This document shows, one piece after another, positions 1-6,183 of a stretch of DNA of 8,368 nt. How positions within the stretch are numbered: position 1 is the stretch's first letter; each line of letters opens with the position of its first letter. Both the position numbers and the translations under genes were made by a program. A model generated the notes under the pieces. It was given only the letters and a program-made list of their open reading frames with translations, made no database searches and was not told the origin of the DNA. This DNA comes from JBEEMU01 sp043778315 (GTDB lineage: Bacteria; Bacteroidota; Bacteroidia; Chitinophagales; Saprospiraceae), in NCBI GenBank assembly GCA_043778315.1, contig JAYWGJ010000104.1, positions 1 to 8,368 on the forward strand, in the 5' to 3' direction.

Positions 1-131
1 ATATACACCACTTCCTTAATCATATTATCCAAACCATCAGCACAAAAAACTCTTTCTCAACCTAATACACTTTACGATTTTTTACTGTTCAGTAATGTAG
101 CGACAGCTACTTAAAAAACTAACCTTTGAGT

Positions 132-644
132 TTATTGCTCTTCCAATATCGCCTTCATGTTGGCTAAACCTTTTTCGTAGTCGGGTCCAATGACGCGGTC
201 GAGAAACAAGCCAAAATAGCGTTTCATCGGGTTGTTGCCTGCCTCAAACGCCATCGTCCATGTCACACGCTGCGCTGCGCCTTCGGGCGCGCACTCGAAA
301 GCGGTTTGGCTCACGCCCATTCCCTCGAAGCCCAAATCCATTTCCACCCTGCGGTCGGGCGCGATGCTCGTAATAGTTTGATAGCCGTTCCCTTCTTTGC
401 TCACAAACGTGCGGTTATGCCCAATCGCGCCTGGCGTGCCGTGATAGGTGCGCTCGATGTCGGGTTCTTTCAAGTCCCACGAACCCCAAAGTTGCCAAGT
501 ATGGAAATCGCAAAACAACTCCATAATCACCGCAGCAGGCGCGTTGATGACGATAGAGCGTTGTACGGTGCGATGATTGGGGAGCAGAAATGCGACTACC
601 AAGAACACTATCAAAACGGCAATTATAATGTATAAAATTTGCAT
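132..644 (-). CDS. Membrane-anchored SRPBCC family protein (polyketide cyclase/START-like fold)
   Basis: This 170-residue protein starts with one hydrophobic membrane segment (about residues 3-21), followed by a domain of about 145 residues that reads as SRPBCC/polyketide-cyclase-like. The family pattern is visible: a first strand 'RSIVINAPAAVI' (29-40), a tryptophan-rich stretch around residues 50-56 (WQLWGSW), a Gly-rich turn 'YHGTPGAIG' (67-75), and a C-terminal helix 'FLDRVIGPDYEKGLANMK' (147-164). Such domains form a hydrophobic cavity that binds small lipophilic ligands; the ligand here cannot be inferred. The anchor should place the domain at the inner face or outer face of the cytoplasmic membrane, and topology is not decided by the sequence. 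The start is chosen because it begins just before the membrane segment. It lies 53 bases downstream of the histidine phosphatase with no terminator between, so co-transcription is possible. Family assignment is fairly sure; function is unknown. Confidence 0.85.
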   Translation of the reverse strand: MQILYIIIAVLIVFLVVAFLLPNHRTVQRSIVINAPAAVIMELFCDFHTWQLWGSWDLKEPDIERTYHGTPGAIGHNRTFVSKEGNGYQTITSIAPDRRVEMDLGFEGMGVSQTAFECAPEGAAQRVTWTMAFEAGNNPMKRYFGLFLDRVIGPDYEKGLANMKAILEEQ

Positions 645-697
645 AAAATATTGATAACTAATTTAATATATATTTTTATTATTATAAAATAAAATTC

Positions 698-1192
698 CTA
701 TACAAACATTTTTGGAAACCAAAATGCTTGTACGGTCGCATTATTTGCGGAACATTCCCACCATTCCACTGCCTCAAATTGGACTTGAAAAATACTACAA
801 GTAGGTATATATGGCGACTCGTGCGGCTGAAACGAGTGCTTCATTTTGCCCATGCCGGGGTTGTGACCGACGAGCAAAACGGTCTGAAACCGCGTATCTA
901 TACCTGCAATAACCGTCCACAACTCGCCCTGCGTAGCATCATATATATTATTATCAAATATTATTTTATCGGTATTGATACCTAAACCAGTGGCGTAATG
1001 CGCCGCCGTTTGTCGGGTGCGCTGCGCCGAACTCGCGATTATAGCATCGACGGGCAGGTGTTGCTCGCGAAGCAACTGCGCCATAAACGGCGCGTCGCGC
1101 TGTCCGCGCTCGTTGAGCGGACGATTAAAATCAATCTGCGACGGGTCGCTCCATGACGACTTGGCATGTCGACAAAATAGTATCGTTTTCAT
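698..1192 (-). CDS. SixA-type histidine phosphatase family protein
   Basis: A 164-residue cytoplasmic protein of the histidine phosphatase (phosphoglycerate mutase-like) superfamily, SixA branch. The signature 'RHAKSSW' is at residues 8-14, with H9 as the expected phospho-accepting histidine. 'DFNRPLNERGQRDAP' (21-35) is typical of the branch, R58 lies in 'SSAQRTRQTA', and the second catalytic histidine H110 is in 'VGHNPG' (108-113). 'IPTC' before the last strand is also a family hallmark. Escherichia coli SixA dephosphorylates phosphohistidine on proteins; whether this homologue does so is unknown. Length matches the family. One oddity is that residues 114-127, after GHNPG, are hydrophilic and do not resemble the usual amphipathic helix, although spacing to IPTC is what I expect. 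It is the first gene of a possible two-gene unit with the SRPBCC gene. No Shine-Dalgarno is visible, as is usual in Bacteroidota. Confidence 0.9.
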   Translation of the reverse strand: MKTILFCRHAKSSWSDPSQIDFNRPLNERGQRDAPFMAQLLREQHLPVDAIIASSAQRTRQTAAHYATGLGINTDKIIFDNNIYDATQGELWTVIAGIDTRFQTVLLVGHNPGMGKMKHSFQPHESPYIPTCSIFQVQFEAVEWWECSANNATVQAFWFPKMFV

Positions 1193-1223
1193 ATTTTTAT
1201 TATAATCATAAAAAAATCAGTTA

Positions 1224-1231
1224 CAAATATA
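1224..1231 (-). promoter_or_regulatory. Candidate -7 promoter box for the histidine phosphatase gene
   Basis: On the minus strand this reads TATATTTG, an exact match to the Bacteroidota -7 consensus TAnnTTTG. It lies 31 bases before the phosphatase start codon, which would leave a short leader. I do not see a matching TTTG at -33, and the surroundings are AT-rich, so chance is a real possibility. Confidence 0.4.
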
Positions 1232-1283
1232 TGGAATATTTTTATAATTCATGATTTCATTTTGGCACTTAAATCCCAAATAA

Positions 1284-1323
1284 AAAAACGCATCAAATTC
1301 CGTATGAAACTTGATGCGTTTTT
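1284..1323 (-). terminator. Rho-independent terminator after the GT-C-like gene (possibly bidirectional)
   Basis: Perfect inverted repeat with arms 1284-1296 and 1311-1323. The core is CGCATCAA pairing with TTGATGCG, extended by five A:T pairs on the outside, around a 14-base loop that can form three more pairs. On the minus strand it lies 22 bases past the stop codon of the 1345-2592 gene and is followed by a T-run. The A/T symmetry means it could also act on the plus strand, but no plus-strand gene precedes it. Confidence 0.85.
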
Positions 1324-1344
1324 ATTTATTATTTGTAATCCTAT

Positions 1345-2592
1345 TTATCTTGTTTCTTTGTTGAGTAACTCTCGATATGCTCGCCAGTCCCAATCCCATT
1401 TGCCATAAAAGCAGCCATCGTACGCAAAGGATAATTTGGTGGTATAAATACAGGAAATTAAGAGTAGTATATATAAAAGTTTATTATTTGATATTTTAAT
1501 TAAATGATAAAACAAATAGATATAAATAGGTAAAATATCTACAAAACCACGATGACCAAAACCGCAGCCCAACATATATGACCACCAACTTCCGTACATC
1601 ATCGTATAAACTATCAATAAAAAAATAGGTAAATGAGCTATTTTTTTTAATTTTCTGAGGCTAAGTACTACCAATACTAATAGAATTAGTAAGACTGGCG
1701 CGTATAAAAATAAGCCGTTATTAGGTGCAAAAAGTACTTCTAAAATTCTAGGATTACGCCAATACATAAACCGCTCGTTTTGGTAGGAGTCCATTCCCCA
1801 ACTCTGAAAAGCGTAATTATTGTAGATAAGTTGTGGTGAAAAAATGATACCAGACAATAGCATCGCTAAAAAAATATTCTTTATGGTCGTTAAAGCCTTT
1901 ATTCTTAGCCAAAAATCCACTTTGTTTGTAACTTCAAAGAAAAGTAAGATGGGAAGTAAAAAAACTATGTTTATTGGTCTGATGATTAAGATTATCAAAC
2001 TCACCAATATTAATTGATAATTGATGATTTTTTTGAACAACAAAAAGAGCAATATGGAAAAGAAAGCAAAGGAATAAATGTGCGACATACCCGTTTCGCA
2101 AACCGCATAATACAGTAAATTTGTTCCGAATATAGCAGAAAAAAATGTCACAATAATTGACTTTTTGTCCTGACCCTCACCAAATAGTTTATACAAAAAA
2201 AATAAACCGAGTACGAAATAAAATACGGCTGATATATATATTACTTTATTATAAATTTTGCTATATCCTTTTTTCTCCTTATCAATTAAATGTGCTACAA
2301 GCCAGAAAGGACTTTGTAGCAGTGCAACCCCATAAGGGTATTTAGTGATAACTTTGTTGCTGTTTCTGTTGAGAATAAACCCATCACCCGTTTTATGTTC
2401 AATGCTATCGGGGAACTTGGAGGCGTTAAATTTATAGATAAATAAGGCGGGTAAATACACGTTATAACCCGCTTTATCCGCCCACATCTCACTATGATAG
2501 GTAAATATCTCCACTTTCGCATGTCTATTTACGGCTATCATTAAGAAAAAAATAAAAATAAACAAAAAACAAAAAAATTCTTTTTTATTCAT
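1345..2592 (-). CDS. Polytopic membrane protein, probable GT-C-fold glycosyltransferase
   Basis: A 415-residue integral membrane protein with about nine to eleven hydrophobic helices, starting with an N-terminal one (5-20). The layout resembles lipid-phospho-sugar-dependent GT-C glycosyltransferases (GT39/PMT-like): a long extracytoplasmic loop after helix 1 containing D39 in 'WADKAGYNVYLPA' (37-49), then 'KYPYGVALLQSPF' (84-96), 'GMSHIYSF' (168-175), 'NNGLFLYAPV' (291-300) and 'GHRGFVDILP' (346-355). In that fold an acidic residue in the first loop is catalytic; D39 is the candidate, by inference only. Members would transfer a sugar from a polyprenyl-phosphate donor on the outer face of the cytoplasmic membrane. 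The gene stands alone, with its own terminator downstream and the ndk terminator upstream. It is visibly more AT-rich than its neighbours, with long runs of Ile, Leu, Phe and Lys codons ending in A or T. This may reflect its membrane composition or horizontal transfer. Membrane nature is certain; enzyme class is moderately supported. Confidence 0.7.
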   Translation of the reverse strand: MNKKEFFCFLFIFIFFLMIAVNRHAKVEIFTYHSEMWADKAGYNVYLPALFIYKFNASKFPDSIEHKTGDGFILNRNSNKVITKYPYGVALLQSPFWLVAHLIDKEKKGYSKIYNKVIYISAVFYFVLGLFFLYKLFGEGQDKKSIIVTFFSAIFGTNLLYYAVCETGMSHIYSFAFFSILLFLLFKKIINYQLILVSLIILIIRPINIVFLLPILLFFEVTNKVDFWLRIKALTTIKNIFLAMLLSGIIFSPQLIYNNYAFQSWGMDSYQNERFMYWRNPRILEVLFAPNNGLFLYAPVLLILLVLVVLSLRKLKKIAHLPIFLLIVYTMMYGSWWSYMLGCGFGHRGFVDILPIYIYLFYHLIKISNNKLLYILLLISCIYTTKLSFAYDGCFYGKWDWDWRAYRELLNKETR

Positions 2593-2680
2593 GATTTGAA
2601 GGCGTAAAAGGAAATGAAGGAAAACTAAGCTTTATCTTATTTAAGGTACTTTTTTAGACTTTTACGACCTTTTTTACTCA

Positions 2681-2722
2681 AAAAATAGTCCAAAATACAG
2701 TAATAACTGCATTTTGGACTAT
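2681..2722 (-). terminator. Rho-independent terminator after ndk
   Basis: A 12-bp perfect stem (2685-2696 with 2711-2722), then one mismatch, three more pairs (CAG/CTG) and a six-base loop TAATAA. On the minus strand the stem is followed directly by a T-run (complement of 2681-2685). It lies 43 bases past the ndk stop codon and separates ndk from the membrane-protein gene. Confidence 0.85.
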
Positions 2723-2765
2723 ACTTGAAATAAAGAAAAATCTACACTAATTCTTTACTTTTACA

Positions 2766-3188
2766 CTAAAACATTTCTACACCGCCGAAGTGAAACGCCG
2801 CCTCGATAGCTGCGTTTTCGTCACTATCAGAGCCATGAACTGCGTTTTCGCCCATACTTTTAGCATACAAAGCACGGATAGTGCCTTCGGCTGCTTGTGC
2901 AGGATTGGTTGCGCCGATAACGACACGAAAATCAGCAACTGCATTTTCTTTCTCCAAAACCGCCGCTACTATCGGACCCGACGACATAAAATCAACCAAT
3001 TCGCCGTAAAACGGGCGAGCAGCGTGTACTTCGTAAAATTCGCCTGCTTTTTCTTTGCTCAACTGAGTCAATTTCATCGCTACGATGCGAAAACCTGCCT
3101 GGTTGATGTGTTGCAAAATGTTGCCGATATTACCCGCCGCTACCGCGTCTGGCTTAATCATTGTAAAGGTTCTATTCGTAGAAGCCAT
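2766..3188 (-). CDS. ndk: Nucleoside diphosphate kinase
   Basis: The 140-residue protein transfers the gamma-phosphate from ATP to nucleoside diphosphates through a phosphohistidine intermediate, balancing cytoplasmic (d)NTP pools. The whole family is recognisable. 'TMIKPDAV' (9-16) holds the nucleotide-contacting lysine K12. 'ARPFYGELVDFMSSGP' (57-72) includes Y52/R58-region contacts, and 'VVIGATNPAQAAEGTIRALYA' spans about 89-109. The active-site motif 'NAVHGSDS' (115-122) contains the catalytic histidine H118 followed by the conserved Ser-Asp. Length is that of a complete bacterial Ndk. The start gives the expected short lead into the first beta strand. Its own terminator lies downstream and the WG-gene terminator lies upstream, so it is probably monocistronic. 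Nothing appears unusual. Confidence 0.97.
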   Translation of the reverse strand: MASTNRTFTMIKPDAVAAGNIGNILQHINQAGFRIVAMKLTQLSKEKAGEFYEVHAARPFYGELVDFMSSGPIVAAVLEKENAVADFRVVIGATNPAQAAEGTIRALYAKSMGENAVHGSDSDENAAIEAAFHFGGVEMF

Positions 3189-3241
3189 TGTTTTTTTATT
3201 TTTTTATTATGAAAATTTTAATTTAGTGTCTGTTTTTGAAC

Positions 3242-3249
3242 CAAAAATA
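3242..3249 (-). promoter_or_regulatory. Candidate -7 promoter box for ndk
   Basis: On the minus strand this reads TATTTTTG, fitting the Bacteroidota TAnnTTTG box, 53 bases before the ndk start codon and downstream of the WG-gene terminator, which is where a monocistronic ndk would need a promoter. No clear -33 TTTG is seen at the expected distance, so support is weak. Confidence 0.3.
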
Positions 3250-3304
3250 AGCCGTATTTTTTAATTTGAGTGCGAAGGTACACATTATATATTATAAACA
3301 CAAA

Positions 3305-3352
3305 AAAATAAAAAAAGCAAGGATATGCGGTCATCAGTCGCATCCTTGCTTT
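3305..3352 (-). terminator. Rho-independent terminator after the WG-repeat gene
   Basis: An 11-bp perfect stem (3314-3324 with 3342-3352), extended inward by a GCG/CGC pairing after a two-base bulge. On the minus strand the stem runs straight into a T-rich tail interrupted by one A (complement of about 3302-3316). It lies about 90 bases past the WG gene's stop codon with no gene between, so it most likely ends that transcript. Confidence 0.85.
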
Positions 3353-3439
3353 CAAGTATAATAAAGCCGTATTTTTATTTATTTTATGTACAATACCGTT
3401 TTCTTATGGCACTAATCGTTAATCACTGAACGCTAATCG

Positions 3440-4105
3440 TTACTTCGTAGCTGCGGTATTCTCTATGTTATTATTTTCGTGATAACAATCTTCTACGCAG
3501 CGACCAAATTTGTCGATATAAAACGTATTTTCCCCTTTTGTGACGCGCACCAATCCTTCCTCGTAGCTGTCTATTTTGTCAAAATCGAAAGCGATAACGG
3601 TTTTGCCAGCGCGGTCTATCCAGCCCCATTTATTGCCTCTGCGCGCCGCAGCGCGACCGTCATTATGAAACGGCATCACAAAATCGTAGCTGATAGCGAT
3701 AGCGATAGTCCCAAAACGGTCTATCCAGCCCCATTTACCTTTATATTCCACTATCGCCATGCCGTTTTGGAAAATACCCGCATTGCTGTATATAGGCGGC
3801 ACTACTTCCTCGCCTTGAAGGTTCACAAAACCCCATAAGCCGTCGCGTTGAACCGCCGCCATGCCCTCTCGAAACGAAGTAGCCACTTCGTATTGCAGTG
3901 CCACAGCCAGGTCACCCTCATTATCTACATAGCCCCATTTGTCGTCGTTCTCGACCATATACCAACCCGAGTTTTTGTCGCGGATTACAGTAGAATACAA
4001 CCCTTTGAGCGAAGCGATAAAGCCTGTATCTTGTGCCATAAGGTCACTGCCATACACGACAAAGCTAGCAAAGCAAAGCGAAATAGTAAGTAGAATAGCT
4101 TTCAT
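3440..4105 (-). CDS. Secreted WG-repeat protein
   Basis: With the start chosen here the protein has 221 residues. It begins with a signal-peptide-like segment 'MKAILLTISLCFASFVVYGS' (1-20) and then 'DLMAQ', suggesting cleavage near residue 19-25 and export. An in-frame ATG at 4195 would add 30 residues before this segment and is less likely, because it would bury the signal peptide. The mature part is four WG repeats of 34-35 residues, with the Trp-Gly pairs at 57-58, 91-92, 125-126 and 160-161 ('KWGYVDNEG', 'LWGFVNLQG', 'KWGWIDRFG', 'KWGWIDRAG'). A degenerate fifth unit 'NTFYIDKFG' (193-201) has lost the Trp-Gly. A polar tail with several Asn residues follows. WG repeats are common in Bacteroidota secreted proteins; their partners and role are not known well enough to name a function. 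Two cysteines (203, 207) lie in the degenerate unit. The gene has its own terminator and faces a long AT-rich spacer upstream. Confidence 0.88.
   Translation of the reverse strand: MKAILLTISLCFASFVVYGSDLMAQDTGFIASLKGLYSTVIRDKNSGWYMVENDDKWGYVDNEGDLAVALQYEVATSFREGMAAVQRDGLWGFVNLQGEEVVPPIYSNAGIFQNGMAIVEYKGKWGWIDRFGTIAIAISYDFVMPFHNDGRAAARRGNKWGWIDRAGKTVIAFDFDKIDSYEEGLVRVTKGENTFYIDKFGRCVEDCYHENNNIENTAATK
3612..3737. repeat. 105-bp-period DNA repeat within the WG gene, with a hexanucleotide tract
   Basis: A 21-base sequence at 3612-3632 recurs without change at 3717-3737, exactly 105 bases (35 codons) away, encoding the start of the third and fourth WG units. Between them, at 3692-3709, lie three tandem 6-base units (GATAGC, GATAGC, GATAGT) encoding alternating Ile and Ala. 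These suggest recent duplication or gene conversion between units. Slippage in the 6-base tract would keep the frame and change length by two residues. Confidence 0.8.
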
Positions 4106-4631
4106 AATCAGAATGATAAAATGCGTAAGGTTATATTTGTTACCTATCGTTATCTTTCGTCCTGTTTTGAAAATGAATAGTAAATTTTGGTTCATATTTG
4201 TAATATTTACTTTGAAACCGTTTTCACTACTAAGACGTTAGATTTGTTTTCATAGTTTCAAATACCATACCAAAAAACACAATTTAGTGACTTGTAAAGT
4301 ATATACTATATCTTATTAATAGTTTATTTGTAATGATAATAAATTAAATATAACGAATATATTATTGTAAAACAAGTAGTTATGTTACTAAAATGTTATC
4401 ATATAATAATAAAAATATTTATTTTTACTTACATATATTTATTATTAAATATGAACTAAAATAAAAATAATTGTTTTAAAGTAATAATTTTAATTAGCAA
4501 AAATTGGTATCCATAAAATTTTACTGCATAAAACAGCTTGATACATTGCAAATATCACAATAAAAACTTACCTTAGCATCGATATTCAAAATTAATAATA
4601 ATTTAATTAAAAAACCAAAACACTTATTAGT
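4106..4631. other. AT-rich divergent intergenic region
   Basis: This 526-base spacer lies between the divergently oriented WG gene (minus) and the T9SS cargo gene (plus) and must hold both promoters. I see no credible gene in it. Most of it, especially about 4290-4500, is nearly all A and T with many short AT-only inverted repeats that are expected by chance. On the plus strand TATATTTG (4132-4139) and TAGATTTG (4239-4246) match the TAnnTTTG box. The second has TTTG 24 bases upstream (4211-4214), a little far for a -33 element, and would give a leader of nearly 400 bases. I found no exact box on the minus strand for the WG gene. No riboswitch or small RNA could be recognised. Confidence 0.6.
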
Positions 4632-6029
4632 ATGAAAAAATTAATCTTTACAATCGCTGCCGCGCTTACGGTAATATCGGGCGCGATAACTACGCTACAC
4701 GCACAAACGGGCGCGTTCGCGATTACGGGTACGGGTTTGGGTGCTACCCAGTTCGTCAATTCGATTCACGCCGTAGATTCTATGGTCGTTTGGGCTACCG
4801 TCCGCGACAGCTCGAACGCCGTACCTGCACTCAGAGCCGTCACGAGCGTTGATGGCGGTACTACCTGGACTATCAAAACGATGAACAACGCTGCGGGCTA
4901 CAACCCTGGCGGTATTTTTGGGCTTACTGCTCAAAAAGCGTTTGCGGCGATGTTTAGAGCGGGAGGTCCGGGCGGCAGATTGCTCCGCACAATCAACGGC
5001 GGTACAACTTGGCAAAATGCAATTCCTACTGCTTTTCCATCTGCAAATGGTGGTTTTGGTAATTTCGTTTGTTTCTTTGACCAAAACATTGGTATCACTA
5101 TGGGCGACCCAACCACTTCGCTACCAACTAATACAGGCTTTGAAGTTTGGCGCACCACCGACGGCGGTACCACCTGGGCGCGTCTTCCTGCAGCGAGCAT
5201 TCCTGCTCCGAGTAGCGCGAACGAATATGGCTTGGTTGACGATTATTTTATGCTCGGCAATACCTGCTGGTTTGGCACAACATCGGGTCGGGTATATAAG
5301 TCTATCGACGCAGGCTTGACCTGGACAGTAGCGACTACGCCCTACGCGACCAATAACGAGGCTATTTCAGGCGTGGCATTTACAGACGCGAATAACGGTA
5401 TCGGTTTCACGACAGGCGACGCTGTTGCTGGTACACCACACACTACCGACGACTTGGTAGTAACTACCGACGGTGGTGCTACCTGGACGCTTTCGACCGC
5501 GACCGTAGGTGCAATCAGACACTCGAGCATAGAGGCTGTGCCAGGTTTGGTAGGCACTTACTTTTTGTCTTCGGGCAACGATAGCTGCCGCTTTTCGGTA
5601 AATAACGGCTTGACCTGGACGCTCGCGCCTTACAATGGTGTAGATAAAGCAATGGGTGACATTGATTTTTATGACGCAACTCATGCCTTCGCGGCAGGCA
5701 ATTTCCTTCAAGGACCGATTTTTATTTGGGTAGGTTTGGTACCCGGCGCAACGCCTTTGGTAGTCGCTACCCGCGACATAGTAGCTAAAACAAAAGCGAT
5801 TACCGTAATGCCAAACCCTGCAAGCAGCAGCCTCCGCCTACACACCGACGCGAAAGCGACGGTAGTAACGGTTTTTGATGCCTTAGGTAAAAGCGTATTT
5901 TCGCAGCCCGTGGCTGCCGATAGCGACGTGAACCTCAACATAGAAAGCCTCACCGCAGGCGTTTACTTTTTGGTGACGGGCAACGCGCAAGGCGAGTTTT
6001 TCCAAAATGCACGTTTTGTAAAACAATAA
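4632..6029 (+). CDS. T9SS-secreted beta-propeller protein with Asp-box (BNR/Ycf48-like) repeats
   Basis: A 465-residue secreted protein. A Sec signal peptide covers about residues 1-25 (MKKLIFTIAAALTVISG... ending 'LHAQ'). The central part has six Asp-box motifs of the S/T-x-D/N-x-G-x-T-W type at 72-79, 120-127, 175-182, 224-231, 278-285 and 322-329 (for example 'SVDGGTTW', 'TTDGGATW', 'SVNNGLTW'), spaced about 44-55 residues apart. This predicts a sialidase/Ycf48-like beta-propeller. Residues from about 391 form a type A T9SS sorting domain: 'VMPNPASSSL' (392-401), 'VFDALGKSVFSQ' (414-425), 'LTAGVYFLV' (440-448) and terminal 'RFVKQ'. That domain directs export through the outer membrane and usually cell-surface attachment after removal. 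No sialidase catalytic set (arginine triad, Tyr/Glu pair) is evident, so an enzyme activity should not be assumed; binding or scaffolding is equally possible. The start is fixed by the signal peptide. It is followed by a repeat cluster and a strong terminator. Confidence 0.92.
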   Translation: MKKLIFTIAAALTVISGAITTLHAQTGAFAITGTGLGATQFVNSIHAVDSMVVWATVRDSSNAVPALRAVTSVDGGTTWTIKTMNNAAGYNPGGIFGLTAQKAFAAMFRAGGPGGRLLRTINGGTTWQNAIPTAFPSANGGFGNFVCFFDQNIGITMGDPTTSLPTNTGFEVWRTTDGGTTWARLPAASIPAPSSANEYGLVDDYFMLGNTCWFGTTSGRVYKSIDAGLTWTVATTPYATNNEAISGVAFTDANNGIGFTTGDAVAGTPHTTDDLVVTTDGGATWTLSTATVGAIRHSSIEAVPGLVGTYFLSSGNDSCRFSVNNGLTWTLAPYNGVDKAMGDIDFYDATHAFAAGNFLQGPIFIWVGLVPGATPLVVATRDIVAKTKAITVMPNPASSSLRLHTDAKATVVTVFDALGKSVFSQPVAADSDVNLNIESLTAGVYFLVTGNAQGEFFQNARFVKQ

Positions 6030-6047
6030 TTTGTTGGCTAAATCACT

Positions 6048-6098
6048 AAACCTATAAGGTTTTAGAAACCTTATAGGTTTTAGAAACCTTATAGGTTT
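6048..6098. repeat. Three 15-bp units in an 18-bp period, the first inverted
   Basis: The units are at 6048-6062 (AAACCTATAAGGTTT), 6066-6080 and 6084-6098 (both AAACCTTATAGGTTT), each separated by TAG. The first is the exact reverse complement of the other two, differing from them only in its central three bases. It can therefore pair perfectly over 15 bp with either the second unit (3-base loop) or the third (21-base loop), giving alternative hairpins. It lies 18 bases after the T9SS gene's stop codon. No T-tract follows, so it is not a standard terminator. The third unit plus its next base spells TAGGTTTG (6092-6099), a match to the Bacteroidota -7 box. Confidence 0.9.
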
Positions 6099-6110
6099 GT
6101 ATCTTACTAA

Positions 6111-6157
6111 AAAAAGCGACCGCACCAAAATTTGGCGCGGTCTCTTTTTCGTTTTTT
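6111..6157 (+). terminator. Strong Rho-independent terminator downstream of the T9SS cargo gene
   Basis: Stem of AAAAAG/CTTTTT, one mismatch, GACCGC/GCGGTC, one mismatch, and CCAA/TTGG around a three-base loop (6111-6149), followed on the plus strand by C-G and six T. It lies about 80 bases past the T9SS gene's stop codon and only 27 bases before the ATG of the next gene. It could work in both directions because of the A-run on its left side. Confidence 0.85.
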
Positions 6158-6183
6158 ATCACCTATTTTATATCACCTATTCT

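Noticed and set aside
84..110. Two small hairpins (ACT/GTTC/AGT region and GTAGC/GCTAC) downstream of the SRPBCC gene as a terminator
   Set aside because: Stems are only about five pairs each, and on the minus strand they are followed by A, not T, so they do not fit a terminator for that gene.
2790..3212. 140-codon plus-strand frame opposite ndk
   Set aside because: It is antisense to a highly conserved gene, is full of Cys and Arg, and has no recognisable feature.
4106..4195. Longer form of the WG-repeat protein starting at 4195
   Set aside because: The extra 30 residues precede a normal signal peptide and would stop it from acting as an N-terminal export signal.
4404..4447. 11-bp inverted repeat in the AT-rich spacer
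   Set aside because: Both arms are pure A/T in a region that is almost all A/T, so such pairing is expected by chance.
4918..5319. Open frames of 70-130 codons on both strands inside the T9SS cargo gene
   Set aside because: They lie wholly within a well-supported gene, show no domain, signal or family motif, and arise as out-of-frame reading of its Gly/Thr-rich repeats.
6097..6183. N-terminal extension of the secreted-protein gene from an upstream in-frame ATG at 6097
   Set aside because: It overlaps the terminator hairpin and T-tract, and the downstream ATG at 6184 opens directly into a signal peptide.
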